From NCBI RefSeq assembly GCF_000735365.1, contig NZ_JMPL01000001.1, positions 80,255 to 144,254 on the forward strand: a DNA stretch of 64,000 nt, written 5' to 3'. Numbering within the stretch: the first letter of the stretch is position 1; the number at the start of each line of letters is the position of its first letter. A model generated the notes under the pieces. The model saw nothing but the letters and a program-made list of their open reading frames with translations. It searched no databases and was not told the origin of the DNA. The DNA comes from Kluyvera ascorbata ATCC 33433. GTDB lineage: Bacteria > Pseudomonadota > Gammaproteobacteria > Enterobacterales > Enterobacteriaceae. The position numbers and the translations under genes are program-made. This document shows positions 50,200 to 59,942 of the stretch, piece by piece.

Positions 50200-50658
50200 A
50201 TGGATATTCGTAAGATTAAAAAACTGATCGAGCTGGTCGAAGAGTCTGGCATCAACGAACTGGAAATTTCTGAAGGTGAAGAGTCAGTGCGCATCAGTCG
50301 CTCTGCTCCGAACACCGGTATTCCAGTGATGCAGCAGGCCTACGCAGCGCCTGTCATGCAAGCGCAAGCACCTGTTGCTGCAGCACCAGCTGCTGCTGAA
50401 GCTCCGGCTAAAGCTGAAATCAGTGGTCACATCGTACGTTCCCCAATGGTTGGTACTTTCTATCGCACTCCAGGCCCGGACGCGAAAGCCTTCGTGGAAG
50501 TTGGTCAGAAAGTAAACGTAGGCGATACCCTGTGCATCGTTGAAGCGATGAAAATGATGAACCAGATCGAAGCTGACAAAGCAGGGACTGTGAAAGCAAT
50601 CCTGGTAGAAAGCGGTCAGCCAGTTGAATTTGACGAGCCTCTGGTCGTCATCGAGTAA
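50200..50658 (+). CDS. accB: Biotin carboxyl carrier protein AccB
   Basis: 152 residues (156 in E. coli). N-terminal helical part, then an Ala/Pro-rich linker (about 45-75) and the biotinyl domain with the modified lysine in [13 protein letters not shown] and the family 'thumb' around [11 protein letters not shown]. Carrier of carboxybiotin in acetyl-CoA carboxylase. It lies 10 bp upstream of accC; the operon is autoregulated by AccB in E. coli. Confidence 0.98.
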   Translation: MDIRKIKKLIELVEESGINELEISEGEESVRISRSAPNTGIPVMQQAYAAPVMQAQAPVAAAPAAAEAPAKAEISGHIVRSPMVGTFYRTPGPDAKAFVEVGQKVNVGDTLCIVEAMKMMNQIEADKAGTVKAILVESGQPVEFDEPLVVIE

Positions 50659-50668
50659 CGAGGCGAAG

Positions 50669-52018
50669 ATGCTGGATAAAATTGTCATCGCCAACCGCGG
50701 CGAGATCGCACTGCGTATTCTTCGTGCCTGTAAAGAACTGGGCATCAAGACCGTGGCTGTGCACTCCACTGCGGACCGCGATTTAAAACACGTACTGCTG
50801 GCGGATGAAACGGTCTGTATTGGCCCGGCTCAGTCCGTAAAAAGCTACCTGAACATCCCGGCTATCATCAGCGCTGCTGAGATCACCGGTGCTGTTGCGA
50901 TTCACCCAGGCTACGGCTTCCTCTCTGAGAACGCCAACTTTGCCGAGCAGGTTGAACGTTCCGGCTTCATCTTCATCGGCCCGAAAGCCGACACTATTCG
51001 CCTGATGGGCGACAAAGTGTCCGCGATCACTGCGATGAAGAAAGCAGGCGTACCAACCGTTCCGGGTTCTGACGGCCCGCTGGGCGAAGATATGGATGTT
51101 AACCGCGCTCATGCTAAACGCATCGGCTACCCGGTTATCATCAAAGCCTCCGGCGGCGGCGGCGGTCGCGGCATGCGCGTAGTGCGCAGCGACGCAGACC
51201 TGGCGCAGTCCATTGCCATGACCAAAGCGGAAGCTAAAGCAGCTTTCAGCAACGACATGGTTTATATGGAAAAATACCTGGAAAATCCTCGCCACGTCGA
51301 GATTCAGGTACTGGCTGACGGTCAGGGCAACGCTATCTATCTGGCTGAACGTGACTGCTCTATGCAGCGTCGTCACCAGAAAGTTGTCGAAGAAGCACCA
51401 GCACCGGGCATCACTCCGGAACTGCGTCGCTACATCGGCGAACGCTGCGCGAAAGCGTGTGTGGATATCGGCTACCGCGGCGCGGGTACTTTCGAGTTCC
51501 TGTTCGAAAACGGCGAGTTCTATTTCATTGAAATGAACACCCGTATCCAGGTAGAGCATCCGGTTACTGAGATGATCACCGGCGTTGACCTTATCAAAGA
51601 GCAGCTGCGTATCGCTGCCGGTCAGCCGCTGTCCATCAAGCAAGAAGAAGTCCATGTCCGTGGCCATGCGGTAGAATGCCGTATCAACGCCGAAGACCCA
51701 GACACCTTCCTGCCAAGCCCGGGTAAAATTACCCGCTTCCACGCGCCGGGCGGCTTTGGCGTTCGTTGGGAATCTCATATCTACGCTGGCTACACCGTAC
51801 CACCGTACTATGACTCAATGATCGGCAAACTCATCTGCTACGGTGAGACCCGCGACGTGGCCATTGCTCGCATGAAGAACGCGCTGCAGGAACTGATCAT
51901 CGACGGTATCAAAACCAACGTTGATCTGCAGATGCGTATCATGACCGACGAGAACTTCCAGCATGGTGGTACCAACATCCACTACCTGGAGAAAAAACTC
52001 GGATTACAGGAAAAATAA
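50669..52018 (+). CDS. accC: Biotin carboxylase AccC
   Basis: 449 residues, as in E. coli. ATP-dependent carboxylation of AccB-bound biotin, the first half-reaction of fatty-acid synthesis. The ATP-grasp domain has the glycine-rich [14 protein letters not shown] and the active-site region [20 protein letters not shown]. Start [14 protein letters not shown] follows a GAGGCGAAG ribosome-binding site; the in-frame ATG 15 codons earlier lies inside accB and is rejected. Confidence 0.98.
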   Translation: MLDKIVIANRGEIALRILRACKELGIKTVAVHSTADRDLKHVLLADETVCIGPAQSVKSYLNIPAIISAAEITGAVAIHPGYGFLSENANFAEQVERSGFIFIGPKADTIRLMGDKVSAITAMKKAGVPTVPGSDGPLGEDMDVNRAHAKRIGYPVIIKASGGGGGRGMRVVRSDADLAQSIAMTKAEAKAAFSNDMVYMEKYLENPRHVEIQVLADGQGNAIYLAERDCSMQRRHQKVVEEAPAPGITPELRRYIGERCAKACVDIGYRGAGTFEFLFENGEFYFIEMNTRIQVEHPVTEMITGVDLIKEQLRIAAGQPLSIKQEEVHVRGHAVECRINAEDPDTFLPSPGKITRFHAPGGFGVRWESHIYAGYTVPPYYDSMIGKLICYGETRDVAIARMKNALQELIIDGIKTNVDLQMRIMTDENFQHGGTNIHYLEKKLGLQEK

Positions 52019-52034
52019 TCCTGTTATCGCAGCA

Positions 52035-52062
52035 AAAGGCCGGATTTTCCGGCCTTTTTTCT
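52035..52062 (+). terminator. accBC terminator
   Basis: AAAGGCCGG and CCGGCCTTT pair around ATTTT, followed by a T-run, 17 bp after the accC stop. Confidence 0.9.
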
Positions 52063-52128
52063 TTTTCTCTCCCCTCATCTTTTCCTTGCGGTACAATCCC
52101 CGCTTTCTTCATCCACAAGGGACAAAAA

Positions 52129-52371
52129 ATGGACAAGCGTTTTGTTCAGGCCCATAAAGAGGCGCGCTGGGCGCTTTGGCTAACCCTTCTCTATCTTGCT
52201 GCGTGGTTAGCGTGTGCTTACTTACCTGATTCCACGCAGGGTTTCACCGGCCTGCCGCACTGGTTTGAAATGGCCTGCCTGCTGATGCCGCTGGTTTTTA
52301 TTTTGCTCTGCTGGCTGATGGTCCGCTTTGTCTTCCGCGACATCCCACTGGAGGATAAAGATGCAAACTGA
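52129..52371 (+). CDS. yhdT: YhdT, small inner-membrane protein
   Basis: 80 residues with two hydrophobic segments (ALWLTLLYLAAWLACAYL and WFEMACLLMPLVFILLCWLMVRFVF). DUF997 family, found before panF in related species; role unknown, perhaps an accessory to PanF. The end overlaps the panF start by 11 bp. Confidence 0.94.
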   Translation: MDKRFVQAHKEARWALWLTLLYLAAWLACAYLPDSTQGFTGLPHWFEMACLLMPLVFILLCWLMVRFVFRDIPLEDKDAN

Positions 52372-53812
52372 GATTATCGTTGTACTGGTGCTTTATCTGT
52401 TCGTGGTGTTCGGCCTGTCGCTGTATGCCATGCGTAAACGCAGCACCGGTTCCTTCCTCAGCGAATATTTCCTCGGCAGTCGCTCGATGGGCGGCTTTGT
52501 GCTGGCCATGACGCTGACCACCACCTACATCAGCGCCAGTTCGTTTATCGGCGGGCCGGGTGCCGCCTATAAATACGGGCTGGGCTGGGTGCTGCTGGCG
52601 CTAATCCAGGTGCCGACGATCTGGCTGTCGCTGGGGGTACTCGGCAAGAAATTCGCCATTCTGGCACGACGCTATAACGCGATTACCCTCAACGACATGC
52701 TACAGGCGCGCTACCAGAACCGCGCGGTGGTGTGGATTGCCAGTATCAGCCTGTTGGTTGCTTTCGTCGGGGCGATTGCGGTGCAGTTTATCGGCGGCGC
52801 GCGCCTGCTGGAGACGGCAGCGGGCATTAAGTATGAGAACGGCCTGCTGATTTTCGGCATCACCATTGCGCTGTACACCGCCTTCGGCGGCTTCCGCGCC
52901 AGCGTGCTCAACGACACCATGCAGGGTATGGTGATGCTGATTGGCACCATCGTGCTGCTGGTTGGCGTGGTACATGCTGCGGGCGGGTTGCATAACGCCG
53001 TCGATACGCTGGAGCAGATTAATCCGCAGCTGGTCTCGCCGCACGGTGCGGACGATATCCTGACGCCAACCTTTATGACCTCCTTCTGGGTGCTGGTCTG
53101 TTTTGGGGTGATAGGTCTGCCGCATACTGCCGTTCGCTGTATCTCTTATAAAGACAGTAAGGCGGTGCATCGCGGGATTATCATCGGCACCATCGTGGTG
53201 GCGGTACTGATGCTGGGGATGCACCTGGCGGGCGCGCTGGGCCGCGCCGTGCTGCCGCATCTGACCGTGCCGGATCTGGTTATCCCAACGCTGATGGTGC
53301 AGGTATTACCGCCGTGGGCGGCTGGTCTGTTCCTTGCCGCGCCGATGGCCGCTATTATGTCGAACGTGAACGCCCACCTGCTGCAGGCGTCGGCGACCAT
53401 CATTAAAGATCTGTGGCTTAGCGCAAGCCCGACTAAAATTCGTAATGAGCATCGCATTAAGCGCATCTCCACCTGGACGACGCTGGTGCTCGGTATTCTG
53501 ATGATGCTCGCCGCCTGGCGTCCGCCGGAGATGATCATCTGGCTGAACCTGCTCGCCTTCGGCGGGCTGGAAGCGGTGTTCCTGTGGCCATTAGTGCTCG
53601 GTCTGTACTGGGAGCGTGCGAACGCTGCCGGGGCGCTGAGTGCCATGATTGTCGGCGGCGTGCTGTACGCCGTGCTGGCCACGTTTAATATTCAGTACCT
53701 GGGCTTCCATCCGATTGTGCCCTCGTTACTGCTAAGTTTGCTGGCGTTTGTGGTCGGGAACCGTTTTGGTCAACCCGTCCCACAGGCTGCCGTAATTTCT
53801 TCTGATAAATAA
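52361..53812 (+). CDS. panF: Sodium/pantothenate symporter PanF
   Basis: 483 residues, as in E. coli. A sodium:solute symporter with about 12-13 membrane segments that imports pantothenate for CoA synthesis. Family segments [34 protein letters not shown] and [18 protein letters not shown] are clear. I start at ATG 52361 (MQTEIIVV), overlapping yhdT by 11 bp as in E. coli, rather than at 52328. Confidence 0.97.
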   Translation: MQTEIIVVLVLYLFVVFGLSLYAMRKRSTGSFLSEYFLGSRSMGGFVLAMTLTTTYISASSFIGGPGAAYKYGLGWVLLALIQVPTIWLSLGVLGKKFAILARRYNAITLNDMLQARYQNRAVVWIASISLLVAFVGAIAVQFIGGARLLETAAGIKYENGLLIFGITIALYTAFGGFRASVLNDTMQGMVMLIGTIVLLVGVVHAAGGLHNAVDTLEQINPQLVSPHGADDILTPTFMTSFWVLVCFGVIGLPHTAVRCISYKDSKAVHRGIIIGTIVVAVLMLGMHLAGALGRAVLPHLTVPDLVIPTLMVQVLPPWAAGLFLAAPMAAIMSNVNAHLLQASATIIKDLWLSASPTKIRNEHRIKRISTWTTLVLGILMMLAAWRPPEMIIWLNLLAFGGLEAVFLWPLVLGLYWERANAAGALSAMIVGGVLYAVLATFNIQYLGFHPIVPSLLLSLLAFVVGNRFGQPVPQAAVISSDK

Positions 53813-53823
53813 AGAGTTTTGCC

Positions 53824-54705
53824 ATGCCGTGGATCCAACTGAAACTGAACACAACCGGCGAGAATGCCGAAGATCTTAGCGATGCGCTGATGGAAGCCGG
53901 TTCGGTCTCCATCACCTTCCAGGATACGCATGACACGCCGGTCTTTGAGCCGCTGCCGGGTGAAACGCGTCTGTGGGGCGATACCGACGTTATCGGCCTG
54001 TTCGATGCAGAAACCGACATGAAAGAAGTGGTTGCCATCCTGGAACAGCATCCGCTGTTGGGTGAAGGCTTCGCCCACAAGATTGAGCAGCTGGAAGATA
54101 AAGACTGGGAGCGCGAGTGGATGGATAACTTCCACCCGATGCGCTTTGGCGAACGCCTGTGGATCTGCCCAAGCTGGCGCGATGTGCCGGACGTTAACGC
54201 CGTTAACGTGATGCTCGATCCAGGCCTGGCCTTCGGCACCGGTACGCACCCAACCACCTCCCTGTGTTTACAGTGGCTGGACGGGCTGGACTTAACCGGC
54301 AAAACGGTTATCGACTTTGGCTGTGGCTCCGGGATCCTCGCGATCGCCGCGCTGAAGTTGGGTGCTGCGAAAGCAATCGGGATCGATATCGATCCGCAGG
54401 CCATTCAGGCTAGCCGAGATAACGCACAGCGTAACGGCGTTTCTGAACGTCTGGAACTGTACCTGCCACAGGATCAGCCAGAAGCCATGAAAGCCGATGT
54501 CGTGGTCGCAAACATCCTGGCTGGCCCATTACGCGAGCTGGCACCGTTAATCAGCGTGCTGCCGGTTACAGGCGGCCTGCTGGGGCTTTCTGGTATCCTG
54601 GCAAGCCAGGCGGAAAGCGTCTGCGAAGCCTACGCCGATCTCTTTGACCTCGACGCCGTCGTTGAGAAAGAAGAGTGGTGCCGCATTACCGGTCGCAAAA
54701 AATAA
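53824..54705 (+). CDS. prmA: Ribosomal protein L11 methyltransferase PrmA
   Basis: 293 residues. It trimethylates L11 at its N-terminus and two lysines. The small N-terminal L11-recognition domain (about 1-55) is joined by a linker helix to a Rossmann methyltransferase domain with the SAM motif [20 protein letters not shown] and the NPPY-like motif [10 protein letters not shown]. It follows panF by 11 bp. A hairpin lies after the stop. Confidence 0.97.
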   Translation: MPWIQLKLNTTGENAEDLSDALMEAGSVSITFQDTHDTPVFEPLPGETRLWGDTDVIGLFDAETDMKEVVAILEQHPLLGEGFAHKIEQLEDKDWEREWMDNFHPMRFGERLWICPSWRDVPDVNAVNVMLDPGLAFGTGTHPTTSLCLQWLDGLDLTGKTVIDFGCGSGILAIAALKLGAAKAIGIDIDPQAIQASRDNAQRNGVSERLELYLPQDQPEAMKADVVVANILAGPLRELAPLISVLPVTGGLLGLSGILASQAESVCEAYADLFDLDAVVEKEEWCRITGRKK

Positions 54706-54714
54706 TTCCTTCCC

Positions 54715-54744
54715 GTGGCCTCTCTGGAGGCCACAGTTTCCCGC
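54715..54744 (+). terminator. prmA terminator
   Basis: GTGGCCTC and GAGGCCAC form a perfect 8-bp stem around TCTG, followed by a weakly T-rich tail. Confidence 0.7.
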
Positions 54745-55380
54745 TTTTTGTACGCCCCTCACCCCATCCATGCATTAAAATATCGACTTAACTCATTAAA
54801 GTTAAAAAATAAAAAACGCAAACCATTCAATGGATGATATGAAGGCGAAGGGTTTCCCGAGTACTGGGCTCGCTCAGCGAGGAGTATAAAACCTGTCAGG
54901 CCGGGATGAATCAATCCCCGATTAACATCGAGACCACACTCAAAGCCCATCTTTCACCGCTTAACGTGACGGTTGATGACGTTCTCTGACCACACCATTC
55001 TGCTCCGAGGGTGTGACCTGGATTGTCCTGAAGCAGCCCATGACGCTTTCAGAAGCGCAGCTGAAAAAATTCACCCACACGATGCACCATGACAATAACC
55101 GACCGGCACAGCCGCTCAATGGCCGTGTAGTTGTCGAATAAGCGGCAGAAGAGTGCCGGGATCATCTCCTGAAATGGGAGCATTGTCACACTATGTCACA
55201 ATAATCTGCTGATTAAATCAGCAGATTATCTTGCCAGATCTCCCTGAGTCGAAGAAAAAGTGAGAAGTTACTCAAAAATATAGATGTAGATAAAATCGCC
55301 ATAATTTTCTAATTAGATGATTTATATAATTAATTCTTTAGTGGTGACAACGCTTACCGCGATTCTTTGATCCACCTCAG
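54745..55380. other. Unassigned prmA-dusB intergenic insert with ORF remnants
   Basis: About 640 bp that I cannot assign. It includes an inverted repeat CTCGCT/AGCGAG near 54869, a 27-codon frame 54906-54989 (MNQSPINIETTLKAH...) and, in another frame, an open stretch 54980-55141 whose translation (from ATG 55040: MTLSEAQLKKFTHTMHHDNN...) looks protein-like. These could be pieces of one decayed gene. The right part (55250-55350) is AT-rich, like the upstream region of the dusB-fis promoter in relatives. Confidence 0.4.
55201..55229. repeat. Perfect 29-bp palindrome
   Basis: Two 14-bp arms, ATAATCTGCTGATT and AATCAGCAGATTAT, are separated by a single A. The symmetry is exact. There is no T-run, so it is unlikely to be a plain terminator; it could be a protein-binding site or a relic of a mobile piece. 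Confidence 0.85.
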
Positions 55381-55401
55381 AGGATTGGTTAAAGTTTGGC
55401 C

Positions 55402-55440
55402 TTTCATCTCGTGCAAAAAATGCGTAATATACGCCGCCTT
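55402..55440 (+). promoter_or_regulatory. dusB-fis promoter
   Basis: A -35-like TTTCAT (55402-55407) and a -10 TAATAT (55425-55430) are 17 bp apart, followed by a GC-rich discriminator ACGCCGCC. This arrangement, with initiation at C, matches the growth-rate- and ppGpp-controlled fis promoter of E. coli. Confidence 0.85.
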
Positions 55441-55469
55441 GCAGTCACAGTATGGTCATTTCTTAACTC

Positions 55470-56435
55470 ATGCGTATCGGACAACACCAGCTCAGAAATC
55501 GACTGATCGCAGCACCTATGGCAGGTATTACCGACCGGCCGTTCAGGGCGCTGTGCTACGAGATGGGAGCAGGTTTAACCGTTTCCGAGATGATGTCGTC
55601 TAACCCCCAGGTCTGGGAAAGCGATAAGTCCCGCCTTCGGATGGTGCACATTGATGAACCAGGTATTCGTACCGTGCAAATTGCCGGAAGCGTGCCTGAA
55701 GAAATGGCAGATGCCGCGCGTATCAACGTGGAAAGTGGCGCCCAGATTATTGATATCAATATGGGTTGCCCGGCCAAAAAAGTGAATCGCAAGCTTGCAG
55801 GTTCAGCCCTTCTGCAATACCCCGACCAGGTGAAGTCAATCCTGACGGCGGTTGTCAGCGCAGTGGACGTTCCTGTTACGTTAAAGATTCGCACGGGTTG
55901 GTCGCCGGAACACCGTAACTGTGTAGAGATTGCCCAACTGGCCGAAGACTGTGGCATTCAGGCCCTGACCATTCATGGACGCACACGCGCCTGTTTGTTC
56001 AATGGTGAAGCTGAATACGACAGCATTCGGGCAGTTAAGCAGAAAGTTTCCATTCCGGTTATCGCGAATGGTGACATTACTGACCCGCTTAAAGCCAGAG
56101 CTGTACTCGACTATACAGGGGCTGATGCCCTGATGATAGGACGTGCCGCTCAGGGAAGACCCTGGATCTTTCGGGAAATCCAGCATTATCTGGACACTGG
56201 GGAGCTGCTTGCCCCACTGCCACTGGCAGAGGTTAAGCGCTTGCTTTGTGCGCACGTTCGGGAACTGCATGACTTTTATGGTCAGGCAAAAGGGTACCGA
56301 ATCGCGCGTAAACACGTATCCTGGTATCTCCAGGAGCACGCTCCAAATGACCAGTTTCGGCGCACATTCAACGCCATAGAGGATGCCAGCGTACAGCTGG
56401 AGGCGTTGGAGGCATACTTCGAAAATCTTGCGTAA
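55470..56435 (+). CDS. dusB: tRNA-dihydrouridine synthase B
   Basis: 321 residues. An FMN enzyme that reduces specific uridines in tRNA. TIM-barrel with [21 protein letters not shown] near the start, the catalytic cysteine in [20 protein letters not shown], and [18 protein letters not shown] binding FMN phosphate. It is the first gene of the dusB-fis operon. Confidence 0.98.
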   Translation: MRIGQHQLRNRLIAAPMAGITDRPFRALCYEMGAGLTVSEMMSSNPQVWESDKSRLRMVHIDEPGIRTVQIAGSVPEEMADAARINVESGAQIIDINMGCPAKKVNRKLAGSALLQYPDQVKSILTAVVSAVDVPVTLKIRTGWSPEHRNCVEIAQLAEDCGIQALTIHGRTRACLFNGEAEYDSIRAVKQKVSIPVIANGDITDPLKARAVLDYTGADALMIGRAAQGRPWIFREIQHYLDTGELLAPLPLAEVKRLLCAHVRELHDFYGQAKGYRIARKHVSWYLQEHAPNDQFRRTFNAIEDASVQLEALEAYFENLA

Positions 56436-56458
56436 TGAAATAAAGAGCTGACAGAACT

Positions 56459-56755
56459 ATGTTCGAACAACGCGTAAATTCTGACGTACTGACCGTTTCT
56501 ACCGTTAACTCTCAGGATCAGGTAACTCAAAAACCCCTGCGTGACTCGGTTAAACAGGCACTGAAGAACTATTTTGCTCAACTGAACGGTCAGGATGTTA
56601 ATGACCTGTATGAGCTGGTACTGGCTGAAGTAGAACAGCCCCTGTTGGACATGGTGATGCAATACACCCGTGGTAACCAGACCCGCGCAGCCCTGATGAT
56701 GGGCATCAACCGTGGTACTCTGCGTAAGAAACTGAAAAAATACGGCATGAACTGA
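56459..56755 (+). CDS. fis: DNA-binding protein Fis
   Basis: 98 residues, as in E. coli. A nucleoid-associated factor that bends DNA and activates rRNA promoters. N-terminal beta-hairpin ([20 protein letters not shown]), dimer helices and C-terminal helix-turn-helix ([26 protein letters not shown]). It lies 23 bp after dusB and is driven mainly by the promoter upstream of dusB; Fis represses that promoter in E. coli. Confidence 0.99.
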
Positions 56756-56782
56756 TACTAATCAGTTAATTGCTTGATTTTG

Positions 56783-56817
56783 AAGGCGCGACTCGGCATG
56801 GGGAAGCGCCTTTTTTA
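56783..56817 (+). terminator. fis terminator
   Basis: AAGGCGC and GCGCCTT pair across a 16-base loop, followed by a T-run, 27 bp after fis. Confidence 0.8.
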
Positions 56818-56826
56818 TTGCCTGTT

Positions 56827-57660
56827 TTACGCCTCAGCGTAGACGATACGGTAGCCCTGATCCTCTGGAATAACCCGCGCAAAGCCCGACCCACCGAAGT
56901 GCATCCCCGCCACCAGCAGCTTTTCTTCTGCCGCCTGCGCCAGAATACGTTTACGCGACGCTTCCGCCTGTTCGCTATCGATATCAAAGGCAATGCTCAC
57001 CCCAGGGTGAGCGGTCTGAATATAAGGGAAGTGAACAATGTCACCCCAGATAATCAGGCTAGCTTCCGGAGTATCAATTCTGAACCCCGTATGCCCCGGC
57101 GTGTACCCAGGCAGAGGGACGGGATGAATTCCCTCGACAATCGGCACATCGCTCAGCAGACGAACACGCTCGCCGTAGGTGGCTAACGTCTGGCGCGCGC
57201 GGATAAAGTTACGCTGCTGACGTTCGTTAGCCTGTGTAAACCGTGCATCATCCAGCCAGAACGCCTTCTCAAGCGGATGCAGATAGAGAGCGGCGTTAGG
57301 GTAAACCGCCATGCCTTCCTCATCCAGCAAGCCCCCCAGATGGTCAGGATGAGCGTGAGTCAGCAACACGGTATCCACCGTTTCAGGCTGGACGCCAGCA
57401 CCCTGCAAATTGGCTTTCAGCTGCCCGCCCACGTTATTGGCGCCGCCGGTTCCTGAATCCACCAGAATCGTTCGTCCGCGCCCACGGATAAGATAACCAT
57501 AGATATGCAGATTTCCAGGCTCGGTAATCCCAGCCTGCTTCTGGATCTCCCCAGCCTCTGTCGTGCTAATACCGGACAGGAGTTCGAGACTCGCTGCCAT
57601 ATTACCGTCGCTGAGCGGCGTCACCAAAAAGTCGCCAATCTGGCGAGAAATCGCGTTCAT
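56827..57660 (-). CDS. MBL-fold metallo-hydrolase
   Basis: 277 residues from MNAISRQIGDFLVTPL, whose start is preceded by ACGAGGTG. The metallo-beta-lactamase fold is shown by the metal motif HAHPDH (residues 102-107), the histidine in GYTPGHTGF, the aspartate in IIWGDIVHF and the histidine in AGMHFGGSGF. Such proteins include lactonases and other hydrolases; the substrate is not evident and there is no signal peptide, so it is probably cytoplasmic. In E. coli the fis-acrS interval holds yhdJ and yhdU instead. A longer frame to 57885 is not credible. Confidence 0.85.
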   Translation of the reverse strand: MNAISRQIGDFLVTPLSDGNMAASLELLSGISTTEAGEIQKQAGITEPGNLHIYGYLIRGRGRTILVDSGTGGANNVGGQLKANLQGAGVQPETVDTVLLTHAHPDHLGGLLDEEGMAVYPNAALYLHPLEKAFWLDDARFTQANERQQRNFIRARQTLATYGERVRLLSDVPIVEGIHPVPLPGYTPGHTGFRIDTPEASLIIWGDIVHFPYIQTAHPGVSIAFDIDSEQAEASRKRILAQAAEEKLLVAGMHFGGSGFARVIPEDQGYRIVYAEA

Positions 57661-57781
57661 AAACACCTCGTTACGGGGATGATGAGTAGAAGAATAAGAT
57701 GACAGAAGCCGAAAGCAGAGGACAGCAGAAGCAGGGCCAGATGAATAATCTTCAGGCTTCCCTGCCTGAGAGGATACGCAG

Positions 57782-58435
57782 TTACTGGTTAACAACCAGC
57801 GTAGGCCGGGTAGCCCACAGATGTTGAGCACAAACGGTCGCCATAATATTGTCGACAAGCAGCGGAGCCTGTTGATAGAGATCAAACTGCAGTGGGTCCA
57901 TCAGCCAATTTTTGATAATGCCGCTAAATGCGCTATGTAAGACAATCAATATAATTTCAATGTCTGTATCAGCAGGTAATATTTTGTTACGCACGCAGGC
58001 CTGCAATTCATTTCGCATGGAATCATAGCTAAAACCTATTTTTTTTCTGATTTCATGCTCCGGCACCATATCGCTGCTAAATTCACACTTATGATACAGG
58101 ATCTGCATCAGCGCGCGCTGCCGCGGCGTTTCAGCAATATATTGCAAACCAACGACGAATTTATTTCTTAAGTTTAATAGTGGATTGGCGCTGTCTATTT
58201 GTATCAATTTATGATGGATTAGGTCGCGCAACGGTAGTTGTTCTTCCCACATCGCATTAAATAATTCACTTTTGCTGGCAAAGTGCCAGTAAACCGCACC
58301 GCGAGTTACCCCAGCAGCATCAGCTATGTCGGTCAGCGTGGTGTTACTCACGCCCTGCAGCGCAAACTGCTCAATGGCTGACTCAAGCAGCAGCTGGCGC
58401 GTCTTGAGCGCCTCTTCTTTCGTTTTTCTGGCCAT
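57782..58435 (-). CDS. acrS: AcrS (EnvR), TetR-type repressor of efflux genes
   Basis: 217 residues (220 in E. coli AcrS). The TetR N-terminal helix-turn-helix is GVSNTTLTDIADAAGVTRGAVYWHFASKSELF; the C-terminal ligand domain contains the AcrR/AcrS-type ILYHKCEF. The N-terminus (MARKTKEEALKTRQ) is also AcrR-like, but position next to acrEF and features such as VGLQYIAETPRQRAL indicate AcrS. In E. coli AcrS represses acrAB. It is divergent from acrE. Confidence 0.9.
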   Translation of the reverse strand: MARKTKEEALKTRQLLLESAIEQFALQGVSNTTLTDIADAAGVTRGAVYWHFASKSELFNAMWEEQLPLRDLIHHKLIQIDSANPLLNLRNKFVVGLQYIAETPRQRALMQILYHKCEFSSDMVPEHEIRKKIGFSYDSMRNELQACVRNKILPADTDIEIILIVLHSAFSGIIKNWLMDPLQFDLYQQAPLLVDNIMATVCAQHLWATRPTLVVNQ

Positions 58436-58790
58436 AGCCTACGTCACTTACCGCAAACTTCGCGGTGGATGGAAAATCAATTTAATTTACCATTTAGGCT
58501 AACAACAGTATTTACCAAAAAGTTTGATAAGTACTAAAAATCAATAAATCCATTAAACATATATTTAATTAATTTATATTCACATTATGAATGCATGATT
58601 TCATCACACCTCTTTTCAGATTCTCTAATCCTGCTATTTTTGCGTTTCCGTGCCTTTGGTGATCGTTCAAAAATAACTATCTCTTACATCCACCGATGTT
58701 TATTTGTAGGATAACGAACTGCATTTTTTATTCACCCTTTCTTTCACAGATTTTTAGTCAAACCAGGCTATCAATCTATAAGGAACAGCA
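58436..58790. promoter_or_regulatory. acrS-acrEF divergent intergenic region
   Basis: 355 bp, strongly AT-rich between about 58490 and 58600, a character typical of H-NS-silenced promoters such as acrEF in E. coli. A short inverted repeat ATTCA/TGAAT at 58578-58592 might be part of a TetR-type operator; this is a guess. No gene is visible. A ribosome-binding site AAGGA precedes acrE. Confidence 0.5.
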
Positions 58791-59930
58791 ATGACGAGTC
58801 ACGCCAGGGTTACACTTTTATCCAGCTTAATTATCTCAGCAGCATTACTTAGCGGCTGTGATAATTCTGGAAGCCAACAAGCGCATGCGCCAATGCCTCA
58901 GGTTACCGTTCACACCGTTAACAATGCGCCATTGTCCATCACTACCGAATTACCAGGCCGTACCTCTGCGTTTCGCGTCGCTGAAGTTCGTCCACAGGTC
59001 AGCGGCATTATCCTGAAACGCAACTTTGTGGAAGGGAGTGATGTAGAGGCCGGTCAGTCTCTTTATCAAATAGACCCAGCCACCTACCAGACGGCCTATG
59101 ACAGCGCGAAAGGCGATCAGACGAAAGCAGAAGCCGCTGCGGTCATCGCTCACCTGACCGTGAAGCGCTATGTTCCTCTGCTAGGCACCAAATACATCAG
59201 CCAACAGGACTATGACCAGGCGGTAGCAACAGCACGCCAGGCCGATGCGGACGTCATGGCGGCGAAAGCCGCCGTTGAGACCGCACGTATTAACCTGGCC
59301 TATACCAAAGTGACCTCGCCAATCACTGGCCGCATTGGTAAATCCAGCGTGACTGAAGGCGCTCTGGTGACCAACGGGCAGTCAGATGCCATGGCAACGG
59401 TACAGCAGTTGGATCCTATCTACGTCGATGTCACCCAGTCCAGCAGCGACTTTATGCGCCTCAAGCAAGAAAGCCTGCAGCAGGGCGGCGACGCCAAAAG
59501 CGTGCAGTTGTTGATGGAAAACGGTCAGGCCTACGCGCTGAAAGGTTCGCTACAGTTCACAGACGTTACCGTGGATGAAAGCACCGGCTCTATCACCCTT
59601 CGTGCCATTTTCCCTAACCCGCAGCATGTACTACTGCCAGGGATGTTCGTTCGTGCGCGCATCGATGAAGGTGTGAACCCAAATGCCATGCTGGTTCCAC
59701 AGCAGGGCGTCACTCGTACACCTCGCGGTGATGCCACCGTCCTGCTGGTGAACGATAAAAACCAGGTCGAAACACGCAACGTCGTTGCCGCACAAGCGAT
59801 TGGCGACCAGTGGCTGATTACCAGCGGCCTTAAAGCGGGCGATAAGGTGATTGTCAGCGGGCTGCAGAAAGTGCGCCCGGGCGCAACCGTGAAGGCTGAA
59901 GAGGATACCGCAGCGCCTGCTGCGAAATAA
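58791..59930 (+). CDS. acrE: AcrE, multidrug efflux membrane fusion lipoprotein
   Basis: 379 residues (385 in E. coli). A lipoprotein signal ends in LLSG with lipidated Cys23. The periplasmic adaptor shows lipoyl halves (VRPQVSGIILKRNFVEGSDV and TSPITGRIGKSSVTEGALV), the alpha-hairpin between them (about 95-160), a beta-barrel and a membrane-proximal domain. It joins AcrF to TolC. acrF follows 12 bp downstream. Confidence 0.95.
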   Translation: MTSHARVTLLSSLIISAALLSGCDNSGSQQAHAPMPQVTVHTVNNAPLSITTELPGRTSAFRVAEVRPQVSGIILKRNFVEGSDVEAGQSLYQIDPATYQTAYDSAKGDQTKAEAAAVIAHLTVKRYVPLLGTKYISQQDYDQAVATARQADADVMAAKAAVETARINLAYTKVTSPITGRIGKSSVTEGALVTNGQSDAMATVQQLDPIYVDVTQSSSDFMRLKQESLQQGGDAKSVQLLMENGQAYALKGSLQFTDVTVDESTGSITLRAIFPNPQHVLLPGMFVRARIDEGVNPNAMLVPQQGVTRTPRGDATVLLVNDKNQVETRNVVAAQAIGDQWLITSGLKAGDKVIVSGLQKVRPGATVKAEEDTAAPAAK

Positions 59931-59942
59931 GGTACCGACCAC

